A stretch of 64,000 bases of DNA from Terriglobia bacterium (GTDB taxonomy: Bacteria > Acidobacteriota > Terriglobia > Versatilivoradales > Versatilivoraceae). The position numbers and the translations under genes were made by a program. Numbering within the stretch: position 1 is the first letter of the stretch; each line of letters begins with the position of its first letter. Shown in pieces: positions 23,731 through 33,067 of the stretch. The stretch is taken from assembly GCA_951813285.1 (NCBI GenBank), contig OX638355.1, positions 680,501-744,500 of the forward strand, written 5' to 3'. The notes beneath the pieces were generated by a model, which saw only the letters and a list, made by a program, of their open reading frames with translations, was not told where the DNA came from and made no database searches.

Positions 23731-25359
23731 ATGGCCAACAAGAACATCCTTCTACTCGAACCAGGCTACCGGAACAAGTACCCGCCACTAGGCCTGATGA
23801 AGATCGCCCAGTATCACGGACTGACCGGCAAGAAGGACAATGTTCGCTTTGTTAAGGGCGAGGACCCTTCTGCCTACGAGACGGCCTGGGACCGTGTCTA
23901 TATTACCACCCTGTTCTCGTTCGAGTGGGAGCGTACGGCACGCAACATCGACTATGCGCTTGACTTGGTTGGCGGCCAGGCGCACCGCGTCTTTGTCGGC
24001 GGGATTGCAGCCTCGCTGATGCATGAAATGTATCTTCAGGAGCCGAAGTGGCGCGGCGTGCGTTTCATCAAGGGATTGCTAGGTGACGCGCCAGCCATCT
24101 CTCTTGGGCTCGACCCATTCGAAGAAGAGCTCTACGCGGATGATGTTAGCGGCAAGCCCATCGAGGACTTGGTGCCCGATTACAGCATTTTGGACCACAT
24201 CGAATATGAGTACCCTGTAACGGATGCCTATTTCACCTACGCCTCACGCGGCTGCGTTAGAAAATGTGCATTCTGCGGTGTCCCGAAACTTGAAGGTGGT
24301 CAGCGCGACACAAACTCGCTGAGCGAGGTCATTGAGGGAGTCAATCGTCTCTACGGTGAGAAGCGCGACCTGATCCTGATGGATAACAATGTCGTCGCTT
24401 CCACCAACTTCAAGGACATCATCACAGAAATCATTGATCTTGGCTTTGAGCGCGGGGCGACGCTCAATCGCGGACAGTACGAGCTGCAACGCCGGGTGGA
24501 CTTTAATCAAGGTGTCGATGCCCGCATTCTCTGCAAACATCCGATGTACTTGCAACAGCTTTCGCGCATTGCGTTGAAGCCATTGCGGATTGCCTTCGAC
24601 CATCTCGGCGTCAGGAAGCCCTATGTACAGGCGATCCGATTTGCTTCCGAGGCCGGGATTACAGAGCTATCTAACTACATGCTCTATAACTTTCATGACA
24701 GCCCGAGTGACCTCTTTGAGCGGATGCGTCTCAATGTCACCCTAAATGAGGAACTTGGGATTCGCATCTTCTCTTTCCCGATGCGCTATCAGCCGGTCAC
24801 GCGAAAGGACAGAGGCCATGTGGGAAAGAACTGGAATTCCTATTATCTCCGATCGATGCAGGTGATCCTCCAGGCGACACACGGGATTGTTAGCGGTGCA
24901 CCTGATTTCTTCAGGAAGGCCTTCGGCGACACTTACGAGGAATTCAAGGGGATTCTGTTCCGACCGCACCACTATATCTTCAACCGCAACTGGTACGAGC
25001 AGTTCGATGGCCGGGCTGAGTTCGACTCTTTCCAGGCCGCAATGGCGGCGCTATCAGGTGATGAGCGCACTGAGCTCCTCGAATATCTGTGCAGCCGCGA
25101 GAAAAATGACTATGCGCATCACCTGGGTTTGCTTACCGCCCGCAAGTTGCGGGAGGCCGCGCGATACTTCGTACCAATATCCAGAGCCGATGAGGCGCGG
25201 GTTTGGGAGGCACAGAAACGTCGGCGAGTCGAGAATATCAATGCTTATCTAGTGCCTGAAGATGAACGCGTGGAAGATGCGGCGCTCACGGATCAGGATG
25301 TGCAGCCGGGTTCCAAGGCAGAGCAGCAGCCAATAAGCAACACGCAAGTCTATTTGTAA
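23731..25359 (+). CDS. Radical SAM protein with B12-binding-like N-terminus
   Basis: A 542-residue protein. The N-terminus LLLEPGYRNKYPPLGLMKIA (7-26) and VFVGGIAASLM (87-97) match the cobalamin-binding-type domain that precedes many class B radical SAM enzymes. The iron-sulfur motif is C175-x3-C179-x2-C182 in ASRGCVRKCAFCGVP. GEKRDLILMDNNV and DFNQGVDARIL are usual barrel strands. The C-terminal 150 residues are helical and specific to this protein. Such enzymes carry out methylations or other radical changes on nucleic acids, peptides or small molecules; the substrate is unknown. Its place between the DGQHR protein and the GHKL ATPase suggests a DNA or RNA modification role. It is not viperin-like in length or motif. 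Confidence 0.85.
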   Translation: MANKNILLLEPGYRNKYPPLGLMKIAQYHGLTGKKDNVRFVKGEDPSAYETAWDRVYITTLFSFEWERTARNIDYALDLVGGQAHRVFVGGIAASLMHEMYLQEPKWRGVRFIKGLLGDAPAISLGLDPFEEELYADDVSGKPIEDLVPDYSILDHIEYEYPVTDAYFTYASRGCVRKCAFCGVPKLEGGQRDTNSLSEVIEGVNRLYGEKRDLILMDNNVVASTNFKDIITEIIDLGFERGATLNRGQYELQRRVDFNQGVDARILCKHPMYLQQLSRIALKPLRIAFDHLGVRKPYVQAIRFASEAGITELSNYMLYNFHDSPSDLFERMRLNVTLNEELGIRIFSFPMRYQPVTRKDRGHVGKNWNSYYLRSMQVILQATHGIVSGAPDFFRKAFGDTYEEFKGILFRPHHYIFNRNWYEQFDGRAEFDSFQAAMAALSGDERTELLEYLCSREKNDYAHHLGLLTARKLREAARYFVPISRADEARVWEAQKRRRVENINAYLVPEDERVEDAALTDQDVQPGSKAEQQPISNTQVYL

Positions 25360-25380
25360 GAAAGGTTGTGGGTCGAGAGG

Positions 25381-26928
25381 ATGATCGAGGCCAAAAGGGC
25401 CAGCGTTGAGAGCGTTGAAGAGCCTGACATTTTCGTAGGCAAGGACATACTGGAGATCTTGAGCAGCTCCATGTATGTCAATCCGCTTTCGATTTTCCGG
25501 GAGTATGTGCAAAACGCCACCGACGCCATTGATGATGCTGTGGATTTAGGCCTATTGCCTTCCATCAATGACGGGCTGATCGAGATCAATCTCGATCATA
25601 TCGACCGTCGGGTTGTGATCCGGGACAATGGAAGGGGTCTTTCAAACAAGGATTTTCCTACGCGTATGCTTTCCTTTGGGGCGAGCGAAAAACGAGGTAC
25701 GGATGCGCGGGGTTTACGCGGTGTCGGGCGCCTTTCGGGGCTGGGCTATGTGCAACAGCTACTTTTTCGCTCCAGGACCAAGGGTGATGCAAGGGTCATG
25801 GAGGCGATGTGGGACGGTCGCGTAGTTAAGCGGATGCTAGCGTCAACTGACAGAGCTACGGACCTACAGACGATTGTGAGGGAGGCCGTCACATTGAAGT
25901 GGCTCAATCCCGAGTACTATCCTGGTCATTTCTTTGAGGTCGAGCTCGTCAAGCCGCGCCGGATTGCCAATGACCGGTTCCTGAATGAAATGGAGATCGA
26001 ATCCTTCATCAGTCAGGTTTGTCCGTGTCCGTTCTCGCCCGAGTTTTCGTTTGGCCGCGAGATAGCGGCGCTGCTCGCGCCTCACGGCCGAGCTGGCAAG
26101 ACCTACAACATTCACATTAATGGCGCGGAAGAGCTAGTCTATCGCCCATACCGCGATGAGGTTGTATATTCGGACACAAAGAAGGCGGCGTTGCGTAATT
26201 TTAAGTCATTCAAGATCGAGAGTATCGATGGCGATATCGCTGCCGTAGTGTGGCTAGTCAACCATGACTATCAAGGTGCTATCCCGGTCTCTCAGGGTGT
26301 TCGCGGTCTCCGCGCTCGTGTGGGTAACATCCAGGTCGGCCATGATCGTCTTTTTCACGAGATATTTCCCGAGGATCGTTTCTGTTCCTGGGCGATTGGA
26401 GAGATTCACATCCTAGATGCGCGGGTCGTGCCGAACGGACGACGGGATGAGTTCGAAAGCAATGTACACTTGGACAACATCATTGCGCATTTGCGCCCCG
26501 TGGGTTCTGAGATCGCGCGTGAATGCCGTGTTTCTTCTCAAAAGCGAAACCGTCTCAAGACATTCGAGCTCAGCGCTGACAAGATTTACGAGAAGCTGGA
26601 CGTAATCAAACAAGGCGCCGTTTCGGAGCGATACGCGAAGTCCATCAAAGCCGAGATCGGCGCTCATTTGTCCGAGATGAGAAAGGCGGCGGATTTTGGG
26701 CTATTCGAGGATGACGATCGCGGCGCTCTCAGGGGGCGACTTGCCTCGATTGAAAAGGCAGTGGATGCTCACACGACTAAGCTTGATGGCGAGACCCTCG
26801 AAAACCTTCCATCACACAAAAGGGTGACCTACAAGGAAGTCTTTGACCTCATTTACACGTGTTCTGTGAACCAAGTGGCTGCCAAGAGCCTAGTTGATCG
26901 CATGCTCGATCGACTCTCCCGGTTCTGA
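25381..26928 (+). CDS. Hsp90-like GHKL ATPase
   Basis: A protein of about 515 residues with the Bergerat ATP-binding fold. The N box is FREYVQNATDAID, G1 is VIRDNGRGLS and the G2 region is ARGLRGVGRLSGLGYV. The opening FVGKDILEILSSSMYVNPLS is characteristic of HtpG-like proteins in defence islands. The middle holds a beta-rich transducer-like region, and the last 150 residues are helical. An in-frame TTG at 25366 could add five residues; neither start has a well-spaced ribosome binding site. It follows the radical SAM stop by 21 bases, so they share an operon. It probably acts as an ATP-driven clamp or chaperone for the complex. This is an inference. Confidence 0.82.
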   Translation: MIEAKRASVESVEEPDIFVGKDILEILSSSMYVNPLSIFREYVQNATDAIDDAVDLGLLPSINDGLIEINLDHIDRRVVIRDNGRGLSNKDFPTRMLSFGASEKRGTDARGLRGVGRLSGLGYVQQLLFRSRTKGDARVMEAMWDGRVVKRMLASTDRATDLQTIVREAVTLKWLNPEYYPGHFFEVELVKPRRIANDRFLNEMEIESFISQVCPCPFSPEFSFGREIAALLAPHGRAGKTYNIHINGAEELVYRPYRDEVVYSDTKKAALRNFKSFKIESIDGDIAAVVWLVNHDYQGAIPVSQGVRGLRARVGNIQVGHDRLFHEIFPEDRFCSWAIGEIHILDARVVPNGRRDEFESNVHLDNIIAHLRPVGSEIARECRVSSQKRNRLKTFELSADKIYEKLDVIKQGAVSERYAKSIKAEIGAHLSEMRKAADFGLFEDDDRGALRGRLASIEKAVDAHTTKLDGETLENLPSHKRVTYKEVFDLIYTCSVNQVAAKSLVDRMLDRLSRF

Positions 26929-27053
26929 GACTGCTTTACATTATTAGGGTGGTTGTGGGTGTGTGAAGCAATGTGTGGTCATTGCGAGCATCGTGGATGG
27001 AAGAAGTGCGCGGATGGCACCCACAGTGTCTCGCGGCGCTTTTTTGAAGCACC

Positions 27054-27168
27054 TTCAGCGTACAAACTGCTCTGGATACGCCCGGACCTGTTTGAGATCG
27101 AACACCGGAGATGATTGCTGCCGCCGCATTCGCAGCTTAGCGGGACCCCCCTGGCTGGCGCCAGGGGG
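27054..27168. repeat. Diverged GC-rich repeat with hairpin (right edge of island)
   Basis: CTTCAGCGTACAAACTGCTC through CCTGTTTGAGATCG and GATTGCTGCCGCCGCATT match the copy at 5505-5640. It ends in a perfect hairpin, CCCCCTGGC (27147-27155), loop TGGC, GCCAGGGGG (27160-27168), two bases from the stop of the minus-strand BNR gene. The hairpin could stop transcription of that gene, although no T-run follows on either strand. The whole 26929-27169 gap carries no gene and separates the low-GC island from high-GC sequence. Confidence 0.6.
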
Positions 27169-27169
27169 C

Positions 27170-30100
27170 CTAATCAATATCCAGGGGCGCGAATCCCGCG
27201 TCGCGGGCCAGTTGGTTGAAGGATGCCGCCTCACCCAGGCACAGCTCCTTCAGCCGGGCGATCTGAACGTCGATCTGGGCGCAGATGTCGTCGAAGACCT
27301 CGTAGGCCTGCTTGGGCGGCGCCGCGTCGGCAATGCCGACCACGGCCACCAGCCCCCCCAGCTTGGCGTTCAGGCGGTTGGGGAAGCGCAGCCGGTCGAA
27401 GGGGGTCTTGTCCTTGGTCTGGATCAAGGCCTTTTCGATGGAATCCAGTTGATCCCTTAGGGCCTTGGCCTTTTCGGAGACGGGACTCGCCCCCCTCGCG
27501 TCGCCCTGATTCACCTTTTCGGCACGCTTGGACCACTCCGCCAGTTGCTCTTGCAGGCGGCGGGTGCGGTTGATGGCCCGGTTGGTCTCCGTCAACTTGT
27601 CCCGGATTGTGGTCCAAAACTCGAACTGCGCCTGAAAGTCCTCGGGCGTGGCCTCCACCCGGGGGTCCTTGAGGATCTCGAAGCTTTCGGTACAGGTGCG
27701 GCCGCCCGCGGTCAGGCGGACCCCGTAGGGGCCGGGAGGGGCCAGCGGGCCGTTCCCGCTCTTCTCGCGCGTGCCGAAGAGGGTGGACTGGTCTTTCCCT
27801 CGTTCCTCGACTTTCTCGGCGTCGGCGTAGTGCATATCCCAGACGAAGCGGTTCAGTCCGGGCCGGGCGGTGAGGTAGCGGTCCGCCTTGGGGGAAGCTT
27901 CCGCGCCTCCGGCGTCCTCCGACTCCGCCGGCTTGCTGGTGAAGGTCTTGATCTCCCGGCCGCCGGCGTCAAGAAAGGTCAGTGAGATGGGCTCGCCGGG
28001 CGCCTCGGCCAGCAGGAAGTAGACGAGGACTCCCGGGGGCGGGTTCTGGCCCGCGTCCAGAAAGCGGCGGACCGATTCGCCCTCGGGGGTCTCATCCTGG
28101 TAGTAGCAGGCGTTGCCCCCCAGGCCCAACATGTAGTTCTTGCCCTTGTCGGCGAACATGTTGACGCTCCAGTTCAGCCGGGTGCGGTAGGTGGGACGGG
28201 GAGGGAACAGGCCGGCGGCGGCCCCGCTCGCTTCGGGGTCCAGCCGGCGCAGGGGCGTCAAGTCGTCCAGGATCCAGAAGGAGCGCCCGTGGGTGCCGGC
28301 CACCAGGTCGGAGTCCTTGATCTTGAGGTCGTAGACCGGCACCACCGGGAGATTGCTCCGCAGCGGCTGCCAGTGTTCCCCGTCGTCGAAGGTGACAAAG
28401 ACACCCGTCTCGGTGCCGACGAAGAGCAGGCCCGGACGGACGGGGTCGGCTCGAACCACCCGGGTGATCTGGTCCTGGGGAAAGTCTCCGATGATACTGC
28501 GCCAGCTCCGGCCGTAGTCCTCGGTCTTGTAGAGATAGGGGCGGTAGTCGTCCAGCTTGTAGCGGGTGGCGGAGACATAGGCCGAGGCCGGATGGTGGGG
28601 AGAGACCTCCAGGCAACCCACGTAGGACCATTCCGGCAAATCGGGTGGAGTGATGTTGTCCCAATGGCCGCCCCCGTCGCGGGAGAGATGGACCAGTCCG
28701 TCGTCGGTGCCCACCCAGAACACGCCGCGCTCGTGCTTCGACTCCACGAAGGTGGAGAGGGTGGCGTACCCTTCGGCGCCGCTGGCGTCCTTGGTGACGG
28801 GTCCCCCGGAAGCCTCCAGCTTGCCGGGGTCGTTCCGCGACAGATCCGGACTGATGGCTTCCCAACTGCCGCCCTCATCGAGGCTGCGGAAAAGGATGTT
28901 TCCGCCGGCATAGAGCACGTTGGGGTCGTGGGGCGAAATGGCGATGGGATAGGTCCAGGCGAAGCGGTACTTGAGGTCCTTGGGCGCCCAGCCCGTCGAC
29001 TCCTCGGGCCAGACGTTCACCAGGCGGATCTGCCCGGTCTTTCGATCGTAACGCTGCATCACGCCGTTGCCCCCCGGCGAGCTCCCTATCGCTCCCAGAT
29101 AGACAATGTCCGGGTTCTCGGGGTGGACGGCGATGAATCCGCTCTCTCCGGTACCGGGGGAGTAGCAGTGGCTCCAGGCGATGGCGCCGTACTCGGTGGC
29201 GCTGGGAACGCAAATGCTGGCGTTGTCCTGCTGGGTGGCGAAGACCCGGTAGGGGTATTGGTTGTCGATGTCGATGCGGTAGAGCTGCGAGGTGAGCTGG
29301 TTGTAGATGGTCGACCAACTGCGCCCGCCGTTGAAGGAGATGCAGGCGCCCCCGTCATTCCCTTGAACCAGGTGGCGGGGATCGCTCGGGTCGATCCACA
29401 GGTCGTGGTTGTCTCCATGGGGGGTGGTCACCTGCTCGAAGCGACAGCCGCCGTCGGTGGATTTCCACATCTTCAGGTTGGTGACGTAGACGGTGTCGGC
29501 GTGGCAGGGGTCGGCGAAGACGTGGCAGTAATACCAGGGCCGGTGTATCAGGTCGCGGTTGTCACTGACCCGCTGCCAATGCTGTCCGCCGTCATCCGAC
29601 CGGTATAGGCCTTCCTGTTCCGACTCCACGATCGCCCACACGCGGTCGGTCTGCGCCGGCGAGACGGCCACCCCGATCTTGCCCTTGATCCCCTTGGGCA
29701 GCCCCTGGTTGTCGCTGATCTCGGCCCAGGTGTCGCCGCCGTCGGTGGACTTGAAAAGGCCGCTGTCGGGGCCCCCGCTGGAAAGGGACCAGAAATTACG
29801 GTAGGTCTCCCAAATGGAGGCGTAGAGCAGGCGGGGGTTGTTGGGGTCCATGGCCAAGTCCACCGCACCGGCCTTGGGGCTGCGGTAGAGCACCTTTTCC
29901 CAGTTGCGGCCGCCGTCCCTGGAGCGGTAGACGCCCCGCTCCGGGTTGGGGCCGAAGGCGTGGCCCAGGGCCGCCGCGTAGACCAGGTCGGGATCGTTGG
30001 GATGGACGCGGATTTCGCCGATATGGCGGGTCTCCTCCAGCCCCATGTGGGTCCAGGTCTTGCCGGCGTCGGTGGACTTGTAGACCCCGTCCCCGTAGGA

Positions 30101-30394
30101 AACATCCAGACGAATGGTGGTTTCGCCGGTGCCGGCATAGATGACGTTGGGGTCGGACGGAGCCACCGCCAGGGCGCCGACGGAGGAGGTGTTGAAGAAG
30201 CCGTCGGAGACGTTTTCCCAGTAGGTGCCGCCGTCGGTGGTTTTCCACACGCCACCGGCCACGGCTCCAAAGTAGGCGGTCATGGGGTCCACCGGGTCGC
30301 CGGCCACGGCCACCACCCGGCCGCCGCGGGGTGGGCCGATGCAGCGCCACTGGAGGTCTTGCAAGAAGCTGGAATCGTAGGGGGGGATGCTCAT
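27170..30394 (-). CDS. BNR/sortilin (VPS10)-like beta-propeller protein
   Basis: A protein of about 1074 residues. The ATG at 30394 is chosen for its upstream AAGGGAG. It opens with LQWRCIGPPRGGRVVAVAGD, the standard start of the so-called glycosyl hydrolase or WD40/YVTN/BNR-like family. About ten Asp-box motifs follow, for example STDAGKTW, SRDGGRNWE, STDGGDTWAE, SDDGGQHWQ, SRDGGGHWD and TEDYGRSWR, forming two linked propellers. The last 200 residues are helical and coiled-coil-like. No signal peptide is seen at this start, which is unusual because many relatives are exported. It lies 95 bases downstream of a TonB receptor on the same strand and may process what that receptor imports. The catalytic role is unproven. 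Confidence 0.85.
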   Translation of the reverse strand: MSIPPYDSSFLQDLQWRCIGPPRGGRVVAVAGDPVDPMTAYFGAVAGGVWKTTDGGTYWENVSDGFFNTSSVGALAVAPSDPNVIYAGTGETTIRLDVSYGDGVYKSTDAGKTWTHMGLEETRHIGEIRVHPNDPDLVYAAALGHAFGPNPERGVYRSRDGGRNWEKVLYRSPKAGAVDLAMDPNNPRLLYASIWETYRNFWSLSSGGPDSGLFKSTDGGDTWAEISDNQGLPKGIKGKIGVAVSPAQTDRVWAIVESEQEGLYRSDDGGQHWQRVSDNRDLIHRPWYYCHVFADPCHADTVYVTNLKMWKSTDGGCRFEQVTTPHGDNHDLWIDPSDPRHLVQGNDGGACISFNGGRSWSTIYNQLTSQLYRIDIDNQYPYRVFATQQDNASICVPSATEYGAIAWSHCYSPGTGESGFIAVHPENPDIVYLGAIGSSPGGNGVMQRYDRKTGQIRLVNVWPEESTGWAPKDLKYRFAWTYPIAISPHDPNVLYAGGNILFRSLDEGGSWEAISPDLSRNDPGKLEASGGPVTKDASGAEGYATLSTFVESKHERGVFWVGTDDGLVHLSRDGGGHWDNITPPDLPEWSYVGCLEVSPHHPASAYVSATRYKLDDYRPYLYKTEDYGRSWRSIIGDFPQDQITRVVRADPVRPGLLFVGTETGVFVTFDDGEHWQPLRSNLPVVPVYDLKIKDSDLVAGTHGRSFWILDDLTPLRRLDPEASGAAAGLFPPRPTYRTRLNWSVNMFADKGKNYMLGLGGNACYYQDETPEGESVRRFLDAGQNPPPGVLVYFLLAEAPGEPISLTFLDAGGREIKTFTSKPAESEDAGGAEASPKADRYLTARPGLNRFVWDMHYADAEKVEERGKDQSTLFGTREKSGNGPLAPPGPYGVRLTAGGRTCTESFEILKDPRVEATPEDFQAQFEFWTTIRDKLTETNRAINRTRRLQEQLAEWSKRAEKVNQGDARGASPVSEKAKALRDQLDSIEKALIQTKDKTPFDRLRFPNRLNAKLGGLVAVVGIADAAPPKQAYEVFDDICAQIDVQIARLKELCLGEAASFNQLARDAGFAPLDID

Positions 30395-30489
30395 GAAAGT
30401 GGCTCCCTTCTGAGGACGGGCGACCCGCATGGCCGCGGGACCGCCGGATGCATGACGGGAGTCATTATATATCCGCTGCCCTGTCAGTG

Positions 30490-32997
30490 TTACCAGTACC
30501 AGCGGACCTTGGCGGACAAGGTGCGGGGCTGCACCACGCGGGTCCCTACAAAGACGGACTGGAAGTTGTAGAGCGCCGTCCGGTTAGTCAGGTTGGCTAC
30601 CTGGAAAACCAGGTCCCAGACACGGCGGTCGCCGCGAATGTGCTTGTAGCCGAGGGTGGCATCCAGGATGGTTCTGGCCTTTACTCGAGGAGGGTTCGAG
30701 GTCAGGTTCACCAAGGGCAGCTGGTCGAAGTAGTCCGGGTCTCGCGCCACCTCGGCCGGATCGGAAGGATTGGGCACCAGACCGCTGTCGTAGCGAACCT
30801 GCCAACTCGTCCACCAGTTCCTGCGAGGACGGTAGGTCAGCAGGCCGCTGAGCGCCAGTTTCTGGTCGTGGTCGATCACGAAGGGGCCCTGGCCCAAGAG
30901 GTCCAGCGCGGCGCTCCCCAGGAAGAGACCGCCGGTAAAGGGCGGGGTGACGACCACGTGATAGTGGGTGGTGCTGACCGACCCGCTGAAACGGCGAATT
31001 TCCGGAAGGGTGAGCCGGGTTTCGAAGCCGTTGACGTTGGAGCGGGCCAGCGAGGTGGGGAAGATGATTCCCGTATTGAGAAAATTGTCGTTATCCTGCA
31101 GGTCGCGGGAATCCTTGTGGAAAAACACGGCGTTCAGGCTGGCCCGGTCGCCCAGCCTCTGCTGCAGCCCCACCTCGTATACGTTCTGGCGCTGCGGGCC
31201 AATCAGGATAACGCCGCCGTTCAGGCCGCGCCTCACGTCCGGCGGGGCCAAACGGCCGGCCGCCTCCGAGTTGGACAGCAGCAGATTCTCGTTGGGCGGT
31301 GTCTGGTAATTGCGATTGTAGGAAGCCCGCAGTACGGTTGCGGTCTCTCTGAGATGGTAGGCCACGCCCAGGCGCGGCTGGAACTGCGCACCGGCCGTCA
31401 GGAAACGGTAGCGGTCGTAGCGCCCTCCCAGGTTGATCTGGAACCGGCCCAGCCTGATGCGGTCCTGCAGAAAGACGGACTGCAGTTGGCCGGCGCCCTT
31501 GTCGGAAAAGCGGAACCAATGCCCCCCTCGAGTGAGGTCGTAGGGGACCAGGTTGGGGTTGAAGTCCCGCGACCCGGGAGGGTTGAAGCGGGGGTCGGTA
31601 ATGCCGAAGAAGAAGTTCTCGCTGACGGGAAAATACTGGTAGTCGAATCCGACTCTCCATTGGTGCCGGCCGCGCAGGATGTTGAAGCGGTTGAAGGTGG
31701 AGAAGGTGGAAAGATGCCGGGACAGCGAGGCCGTCACCGGGGTGTCTCCGGGGCTGGGAAAGAGTTGAGCCACCGTGGTTCGGTAGGAGGTGGTGGAATC
31801 GAAGGTGGTCGTGGGGGAGATCAAGCGGACCCAGCCCAGCGAGAACGCCGCGTCGCGCAGGTGGCGCCTCTGTTGCTGGCCGTTCAGGTGCTGGGACCTC
31901 AAGTTGGCCAACTGGAAGGCCGAGCGCCCGGCTAGCAGGCTTAGCCGAAGGTTGTCCTTCGGAGTGGGATGGTAGTCCAACCGCAGGAAGCCGCGCTCGG
32001 CGTTGCCCCCGTTGTGGAGATTGTCGAGAGAAGGACTGTCGAGGAAGCGGTTGCTCTTCACCGCGGAGACGGAGGCGAAGTAACCCAGTTTTTCCCTGGC
32101 CCCACCCAGTTGCAGGATGGCCGAGGCGGTGTCGAACTGTGCGGCGCCGAGCTCCAGCATCCCGAAGAAATCGCCTCCCCCATCGAAGCCCGAATGGGTG
32201 GTGATATTGGCCACTCCCGAAACCTTGCTGCCGTAGTCCGGCGGAATATCTCCCGTATAGAGCTCGAGGGACTGCACCATGGAAGGATCGATGGAGGTGG
32301 CGAATGACCCGGTGAATTGATCGCTGATGGGCATGCCGTCGATCACGTAGGTCATCTGATTGTGGGCTCCCCGAGGATGAACCGCTCCGTTGGCGTTGGC
32401 GGCGAAACCGGGGAAGTTGAGCAGGATTCCTTCCAGTCCGCGGGCTCCGGCCTGGACGGGCATCTCCTCGATGGCTTTTCGGTTGAGCTCGGTGCGGGTC
32501 CCGGTAGCCTCGGTATCGATCAGCGTGATTCGCTCGACCAGCGAGACCTCAATGGCCTCGCGCCGAGTCGCCAGCGAGAGCCGGACAGGGACAAGGACGG
32601 GAACGTTGGAGCGAAGATGGACTGCCTGGGTGTGGGTGGCGAAGTCGGAGTGGCTTACCTGCAGCTCGTAGGTCTGGAAGGGAACGTTGAGGACCTGGAA
32701 GGAGCCATCCGATCGGGTGGCGGTCCGGCGCTCGAATCCGGTCAGCAGGTTGGTCAAGCGAACGCCGGCTCCGGAGACGGCGGCTCCCAGCGGATCGACC
32801 ACGGTGCCGCTCAGTTGCGCCGTCGCCTGGGCCCCGGCCTGCCGGGGAATCGCCACAAACGACAAGATTCCCACAAGGATCGAAAAGCCCATGGCCTGCA
32901 GCGGCCTCGATGAGAGCGCGGGCGAGCAGCGGCTTTCCTGGCTGGAAGATTGCCGGGGAGCACGGGTGAAACGACTGCCTGGGACACTCCACCACAC
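30490..32997 (-). CDS. TonB-dependent receptor with carboxypeptidase-regulatory domain
   Basis: An outer-membrane receptor of about 835 residues. The GTG at 32997 has a perfect AGGAGGA (33005-33011) 7 bases upstream, which favours it over a TTG further out. It has a long basic n-region, then the hydrophobic MGFSILVGILSFVAIP and a cleavage site near RQAGAQA. ATAQLSGTVVDPLGAAVSGA begins the CarboxypepD_reg-like domain. The plug follows (NFPGFAANANGAVHPRG, MTYVIDGMPI), then a beta-barrel ending in VRWYW, with the terminal aromatic residue that BAM recognises. The ligand is unknown. A good sigma70 promoter and an inverted repeat lie upstream (33068-33121). The family is greatly expanded in Acidobacteriota. 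Confidence 0.92.
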   Translation of the reverse strand: MWWSVPGSRFTRAPRQSSSQESRCSPALSSRPLQAMGFSILVGILSFVAIPRQAGAQATAQLSGTVVDPLGAAVSGAGVRLTNLLTGFERRTATRSDGSFQVLNVPFQTYELQVSHSDFATHTQAVHLRSNVPVLVPVRLSLATRREAIEVSLVERITLIDTEATGTRTELNRKAIEEMPVQAGARGLEGILLNFPGFAANANGAVHPRGAHNQMTYVIDGMPISDQFTGSFATSIDPSMVQSLELYTGDIPPDYGSKVSGVANITTHSGFDGGGDFFGMLELGAAQFDTASAILQLGGAREKLGYFASVSAVKSNRFLDSPSLDNLHNGGNAERGFLRLDYHPTPKDNLRLSLLAGRSAFQLANLRSQHLNGQQQRRHLRDAAFSLGWVRLISPTTTFDSTTSYRTTVAQLFPSPGDTPVTASLSRHLSTFSTFNRFNILRGRHQWRVGFDYQYFPVSENFFFGITDPRFNPPGSRDFNPNLVPYDLTRGGHWFRFSDKGAGQLQSVFLQDRIRLGRFQINLGGRYDRYRFLTAGAQFQPRLGVAYHLRETATVLRASYNRNYQTPPNENLLLSNSEAAGRLAPPDVRRGLNGGVILIGPQRQNVYEVGLQQRLGDRASLNAVFFHKDSRDLQDNDNFLNTGIIFPTSLARSNVNGFETRLTLPEIRRFSGSVSTTHYHVVVTPPFTGGLFLGSAALDLLGQGPFVIDHDQKLALSGLLTYRPRRNWWTSWQVRYDSGLVPNPSDPAEVARDPDYFDQLPLVNLTSNPPRVKARTILDATLGYKHIRGDRRVWDLVFQVANLTNRTALYNFQSVFVGTRVVQPRTLSAKVRWYW

Positions 32998-33067
32998 CGC
33001 TTTGTCCTCCTGGATCCACCGGGCTGAATCCCTTCTTCGGAAGAAGCATGATTGCCCGCCTTTTTGC

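Noticed and set aside
23731-25359. Prokaryotic viperin
   Set aside because: The protein is much longer, has an N-terminal B12-type domain and a different cluster context (CVRKCAFCGVP).
15429-26928. Assignment of the island to Dnd/Ssp phosphorothioation or Dpd deazapurine systems
   Set aside because: Only a DGQHR domain is shared with DndB. No DndA, C, D or E, SspB, C or D, or DpdA-like transglycosylase is present.
27147-27168. Terminator of the BNR gene
   Set aside because: Perfect stem, but no T-run on the minus strand; it is also part of a repeat found elsewhere, so a terminator role is not claimed.
28289-29608. 439-codon frame opposite the BNR propeller gene
   Set aside because: Valine/glycine-rich antisense frame; the sense strand has ten Asp boxes.
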